From: Anaerolineae bacterium
GTDB lineage: Bacteria; Chloroflexota; Anaerolineae; 4572-78; J111
Assembly: GCA_020433835.1 (NCBI GenBank)
Contig: JAGRBY010000331.1
Coordinates: forward strand, 1-8,013
Reading direction: 5' to 3'
Length of the DNA: 8,013 nucleotides
This document shows positions 5,826-8,013 of the stretch, in pieces. The first letter of the stretch is position 1; every line of letters begins with the position of its first letter. A program made the translations under genes and the position numbers. The notes beneath the pieces were generated by a model. That model searched no databases. It was given only the letters and a program-made list of their open reading frames with translations, and was not told the DNA's origin.

Positions 5826-6992
5826 TTACCACGTCCTTTGAAATACAACTTCCCAAGAATAGTGTCCCCAGCATAAAGAGTTATTGCCGACGCCAAACGT
5901 ACCGCTGTTCCACAGCGTTTCGCAGGTTCCCTCGTCGGGGCAGTAACCACCTTCAATTAATCTAGGGATACCAATTTTCCAGTCATCGGAACTGAGCAGA
6001 TCGGTAACCTGGCTGGTAACCTCGCGTCCGGCAGACGGATCGCTTTTTACCAGCACGTAGTAGCCGCCATCTTTGTAGAGATCATACTCCGCCCGGCCGG
6101 GTCGATCGTCCCCTTTGTGGCCGGTAACCGGGCCGGGGTTGTTCCATAAATCGCCCATTTGGACCCCTTTTAGGGGGTTGCCGTTGGCATCGATGACATC
6201 GATAAAAATATTATGATTACCGGCGCAGCCACCATTTTCATCTTTGGTAAGCAGCCGTTCTTTGACAACCACAAAATCGAACTCTGACTCCAGCGTAGGT
6301 GTGGCTTCAGGTGTAGGCGTTTCCGTTGGCGGAGCCGGAGTATCGGTAGCGGGGGGCGGCGGAACCGGTGTCTCCGTCGGCAGCGGCAGATCAACAGCCG
6401 CTTGCTCAACCACGGCGGCATCGACTTGGGCCTCCGCTACATCTATATCCTCAGCAGCCTCACCCTCTGCATCACTTTCAACCGGGGGCGGCGGGGTAGG
6501 TGTATCGACCACACGGGTGTTGGTTGGTGTCGGTGAGGGCGTAGATGTTTCGGTGGGGGTAAAGGTAGCGGTAGGGGGTGAAACGTAAGCTACCATTGAC
6601 ACAGTACTGACGCCGAGCGCTTTGGCCAGAAAAACGACATTTTTAATATCATCTTCTACCGAACCGCGGTTGGTACGAATCATCTCTTCGGCCACCAGCG
6701 ATACATACTGGGTGGGGTTGGGCACTTCCAAGCGATCAAGAATCTCTTTAGCCCGATCGATATCCTCATTCTCGGCATAATCAGCGGCGGCCATAATGAC
6801 AATCTCTTGGGCGTACTCTTCCGACAAATCGGAGGCCTGCGCATTGATAAACCGCGTAGGCGATACAAACCAGGTGACAAACAAGCCGGCTAAAATAGCC
6901 ATCAAACAGCCAAAAGGAGCTACCGCGAAGAGAATTAGGATTCGACGATCAAGATTTAGTCCACGTCTTCGTCTTCTTCTCTGCATTCCCAT
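5826..6992 (-). CDS. Stalked membrane protein with juxtamembrane helical domain and four-Cys ectodomain (first gene of cluster)
   Basis: A 388-aa protein of unknown function. The N-terminus is very basic (MGMQRRRRRRGLNLDRR), followed by a membrane segment at about 18-43, so the short tail is cytoplasmic and the rest lies outside. A helical domain at 55-136 (IMAAADYAENEDIDRAKEIL ... FLAKALGVST) is followed by a stalk at 137-234 that is interrupted by an acidic block at 171-200. The ectodomain at about 238-388 has IDVIDANGNPLKG, four Cys (256, 351, 357, 374) and the ending GHYSWEVVFQRTW. A Cys inside the membrane segment (PFGC) does not form a lipobox. It leads the cluster: a Shine-Dalgarno AGGA lies 9 nt before ATG 6992, and a 215-nt leader with hairpins separates it from the tRNA. 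The third codon is also ATG and could serve as a start with little change. A surface role is inferred from topology; ligand and partner are unknown. Confidence 0.9.
   Translation of the reverse strand: MGMQRRRRRRGLNLDRRILILFAVAPFGCLMAILAGLFVTWFVSPTRFINAQASDLSEEYAQEIVIMAAADYAENEDIDRAKEILDRLEVPNPTQYVSLVAEEMIRTNRGSVEDDIKNVVFLAKALGVSTVSMVAYVSPPTATFTPTETSTPSPTPTNTRVVDTPTPPPPVESDAEGEAAEDIDVAEAQVDAAVVEQAAVDLPLPTETPVPPPPATDTPAPPTETPTPEATPTLESEFDFVVVKERLLTKDENGGCAGNHNIFIDVIDANGNPLKGVQMGDLWNNPGPVTGHKGDDRPGRAEYDLYKDGGYYVLVKSDPSAGREVTSQVTDLLSSDDWKIGIPRLIEGGYCPDEGTCETLWNSGTFGVGNNSLCWGHYSWEVVFQRTW
6291..6584 (-). repeat. Thr-Pro stalk coding repeat with acidic interruption in the 388-aa gene
   Basis: Residues 137-234 are Thr/Pro-rich, with runs such as TPTPPPPV and PVPPPPATDTPAPPTETP. 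Residues 171-200 (DNA 6393-6482) are instead Asp/Glu/Ala/Val-rich and may form a helix in the middle of the stalk. Confidence 0.8.
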
Positions 6993-7001
6993 AGTAAAAA
7001 G

Positions 7002-7005
7002 TCCT
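7002..7005 (-). promoter_or_regulatory. Ribosome binding site of the first cluster gene
   Basis: AGGA (within GTAGGAC) lies 9 nt before the ATG at 6992. It follows almost immediately after the U-rich tail of the hairpin at 7010-7046, so that structure could affect ribosome access. Confidence 0.6.
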
Positions 7006-7009
7006 ACTC

Positions 7010-7046
7010 AAAATTAAAGGCCGCCTCTAAATGGCAAGAGGTGGCC
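7010..7046 (-). terminator. Terminator-like hairpin in the leader of the surface-protein cluster
   Basis: On the minus strand GGCCACCTCT pairs with AGAGGCGGCC (nine pairs, one A-C mismatch) around an 8-nt loop, followed at once by TTTAATTTT. This resembles a Rho-independent terminator. It could end the tRNA-Leu transcript, but it lies only a few nt before the Shine-Dalgarno of the 388-aa gene, so any cluster mRNA must contain it or start inside it. A leader attenuator or a 5' stabilising hairpin are the alternatives. Confidence 0.5.
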
Positions 7047-7090
7047 CTACCGTAATCGGTGGGCGAAAATAAGGAGTGTTTTCCGGTTAA

Positions 7091-7120
7091 GACCTTTAAA
7101 TTTTTTGGTTTTACAAGGTC
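7091..7120. repeat. Inverted repeat overlapping the candidate cluster promoter
   Basis: GACCTTTAAA (7091-7100) pairs with TTTACAAGGTC (7110-7120), ten pairs with one bulged C, around a 9-nt T-rich loop. It covers the candidate -10 box at 7110-7115. It could be an operator or an RNA stem-loop; no U tract follows it on either strand. Confidence 0.4.
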
Positions 7121-7138
7121 TGCTCAGATACCACTCAA
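7110..7138 (-). promoter_or_regulatory. Possible promoter of the surface-protein cluster
   Basis: On the minus strand TTGAGT (7133-7138) and TGTAAA (7110-7115) are spaced 17 nt apart, each matching the sigma-70 consensus at four of six positions. The start would be near 7103, giving a leader of about 110 nt that contains the hairpin at 7010-7046. This is the best candidate between the tRNA and the first gene, but not a strong one; read-through from the tRNA promoter is also possible. Confidence 0.3.
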
Positions 7139-7207
7139 AGATAACTCGCCCTTAGCACATGGTTATAATTAGTGTTATAATGTCTGCGTTATGCACTTAC
7201 ACAGAAA

Positions 7208-7290
7208 TGCCGGAGGTGGGAATCGAACCCACAAGGGCTAAGCCCACGCGAGTTTGAGTCGCGCGCGTCTGCCAGTTCCGCCACTCCGGC
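7208..7290 (-). tRNA. tRNA-Leu (anticodon CAA)
   Basis: The minus strand folds into a complete class II tRNA of 83 nt. The acceptor stem is GCCGGAG/CTCCGGC with discriminator A. The anticodon stem CGCGA/TCGCG encloses the loop CTCAAAC, giving anticodon CAA, which reads UUG. A long variable arm (GGGC, loop TTA, GCCC) and the T-arm GTGGG/CCCAC with loop TTCGATT follow. The long variable arm, A73 and the CAA anticodon identify leucine. The 3' CCA is not encoded (TTT follows instead), so it must be added by tRNA nucleotidyltransferase. A strong promoter lies at 7344-7372. Confidence 0.96.
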
Positions 7291-7333
7291 TTGTTCAAAA
7301 ATTAAATTTAGTTTAAAAATAACCGTCCTGACT

Positions 7334-7362
7334 TTGAATGCAAAGTATAGACGATGTAATAA
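7334..7362 (+). promoter_or_regulatory. Weak candidate promoter of the sigma factor gene
   Basis: TTGAAT (7334-7339) and TAATAA (7357-7362) are spaced 17 nt apart on the plus strand. TAATAT at 7360-7365 is an alternative -10 with a long spacer. Either overlaps the opposing tRNA promoter (7344-7372). No typical ECF-type -35/-10 pair was found, so autoregulation is not supported. Confidence 0.25.
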
Positions 7363-7372
7363 TATACGTCAA
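7344..7372 (-). promoter_or_regulatory. Strong sigma-70 promoter of the tRNA-Leu gene
   Basis: On the minus strand TTGACG (7367-7372) and TATACT (7344-7349) are separated by exactly 17 nt, each matching the consensus at five of six positions. The start near 7337 gives a leader of about 47 nt before the tRNA 5' end at 7290. Confidence 0.75.
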
Positions 7373-7418
7373 ATTGCCTAGGCCAAATCTTTAATTGCGC
7401 TTGGCACAGAAATTTAGA

Positions 7419-8006
7419 ATGGACGAAACTACCGCAATACAAAAAGCTCAACAGGGTGATCTGGCCGCTTTCAACCAGTTGGTCATGGCCTACCAGGGCA
7501 CCGCCTACAACGTCGCCTATCGGGTGATGGGTAATGGCGAAGCCGCAGCCGACGCTTGCCAGGACGCCTTTTTGAAGGCCTATAAATCGATCCAGCAATA
7601 TCAGGGGGGGTCATTTAAAAGTTGGGTGCTGCGCATTGTAACCAATACCTGCTATGATATGCTGCGCTATAAAAAGCGCCGTCCGTCCGATTCGTTGGAG
7701 GATATGACGGACAATCCGGAAGAACACAGCACCCACCTGGTAAGTGATAATGAAGCTCCCGAAGACAGCGTGCTGCGAGGCGAATTAAGCGATCTTCTCC
7801 AGGTTGGCATCAACAGTTTACCAGAAGATCAGCGTATCGTGCTGGTTTTAAGCGATGTGCAAGGCATGGCCTACCAAGAGATCGCCGAAATTATCGATCA
7901 ACCCCTTGGTACGGTTAAATCGCGTCTTAGCCGGGGGCGTCGTCGCTTACGTGATTTTTTATTGGAACAAAAGGAACTTCTGCCCAGTCAATACCGTCTT
8001 AAATAA
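7419..8006 (+). CDS. ECF-subfamily RNA polymerase sigma-70 factor (RpoE-like)
   Basis: A 195-aa protein, the usual size for an extracytoplasmic-function sigma factor, which directs RNA polymerase to a small set of promoters. Sigma region 2 spans about residues 17-88, with the core-binding and -10-recognition part AAADACQDAFLKAYKSI and SFKSWVLRIVTNTCYDMLRY. An acidic linker covers about 89-121. Region 4 spans about 122-180, with LPEDQRIVLVLSDVQGMAYQ and the helix-turn-helix EIAEIIDQPLGTVKSRLSRG that contacts the -35 element. ATG 7419 was chosen because family members usually start just before the 'IQKAQQGDLAAFNQLV' stretch; an in-frame TTG at 7395 would add eight residues. No clear Shine-Dalgarno precedes either. 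Tandem TAA stops end the gene seven bases before the window edge. A cognate anti-sigma factor (often zinc-finger, membrane-bound) would be expected next but is not in view. The gene is divergent from the tRNA and the surface-protein cluster; a regulatory link is possible but not shown. Confidence 0.95.
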   Translation: MDETTAIQKAQQGDLAAFNQLVMAYQGTAYNVAYRVMGNGEAAADACQDAFLKAYKSIQQYQGGSFKSWVLRIVTNTCYDMLRYKKRRPSDSLEDMTDNPEEHSTHLVSDNEAPEDSVLRGELSDLLQVGINSLPEDQRIVLVLSDVQGMAYQEIAEIIDQPLGTVKSRLSRGRRRLRDFLLEQKELLPSQYRLK

Positions 8007-8013
8007 TAAGTAG

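Noticed and set aside
5743..6911. Possible lipoprotein signal (Cys within the N-terminal hydrophobic segments of the 356- and 388-aa proteins)
   Set aside because: The residues before Cys (P-L-S-C and P-F-G-C) lack the Leu/Val/Ile usually at -3, and a long hydrophobic stretch continues after the Cys, as in a membrane anchor.
7162..7181. Direct repeat GTTATAAT x2, each containing a perfect TATAAT on the plus strand
   Set aside because: No acceptable -35 element stands at 16-18 nt from either copy, and a plus-strand start here would read antisense through the tRNA. Probably just AT-rich spacer.
7208..7290. tRNA gene as an integration site for a mobile element
   Set aside because: No integrase gene and no repeated copy of the tRNA 3' end were seen within the window.
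7308..7598. Minus-strand open frame of 96 codons across the tRNA promoter and sigma factor start
   Set aside because: It is antisense to a convincing sigma factor gene, has no domain, and its end overlaps the regulatory region.

Overview
The window most resembles a member of the Chloroflexota (Anaerolineae-like). This is inference from protein style: membrane-anchored surface proteins with long Thr-Pro-rich stalks, and an ECF sigma factor of the kind common in that phylum. No taxonomic marker is present. Base composition is moderate in G+C, and the genes are packed with short gaps.

Layout. At 1-205 (minus) is the 5' end of a secreted protein with a signal peptide, preceded by its own promoter (248-275). 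A symmetric hairpin terminator (285-316) separates it from a four-gene minus-strand cluster that reads 6992 -> 338: a 388-aa, a 356-aa, a 375-aa and a 1053-aa protein. The first three genes are 15 nt apart; the last follows after 97 nt that hold a stem-loop. Upstream of the cluster is a 215-nt leader with a possible promoter, an inverted repeat and a terminator-like hairpin just before the first Shine-Dalgarno. Next come a minus-strand tRNA-Leu(CAA) with a strong promoter and, divergently on the plus strand, a complete ECF-type sigma-70 factor (7419-8006).

The centre of interest is the four-gene cluster. All four products have one membrane-spanning segment, a Thr/Pro-rich stalk and a related C-terminal ectodomain. 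That domain starts with a Cys and a beta-rich stretch (xVxVxDxxGxPLxG type) and ends in Y/W-x-V-x-F-x-R. The first three proteins also share an ~80-residue helical domain between membrane and stalk. The fourth replaces it with a large cytoplasmic part: four tandem cyclic nucleotide-binding (CNB) domains and a ~200-residue Pro-rich linker with a basic cluster. I read the cluster as a set of paralogous surface proteins in which one member couples a cytoplasmic ligand sensor to the shared ectodomain. No catalytic domain is visible in any of them, so the biological role is unknown.
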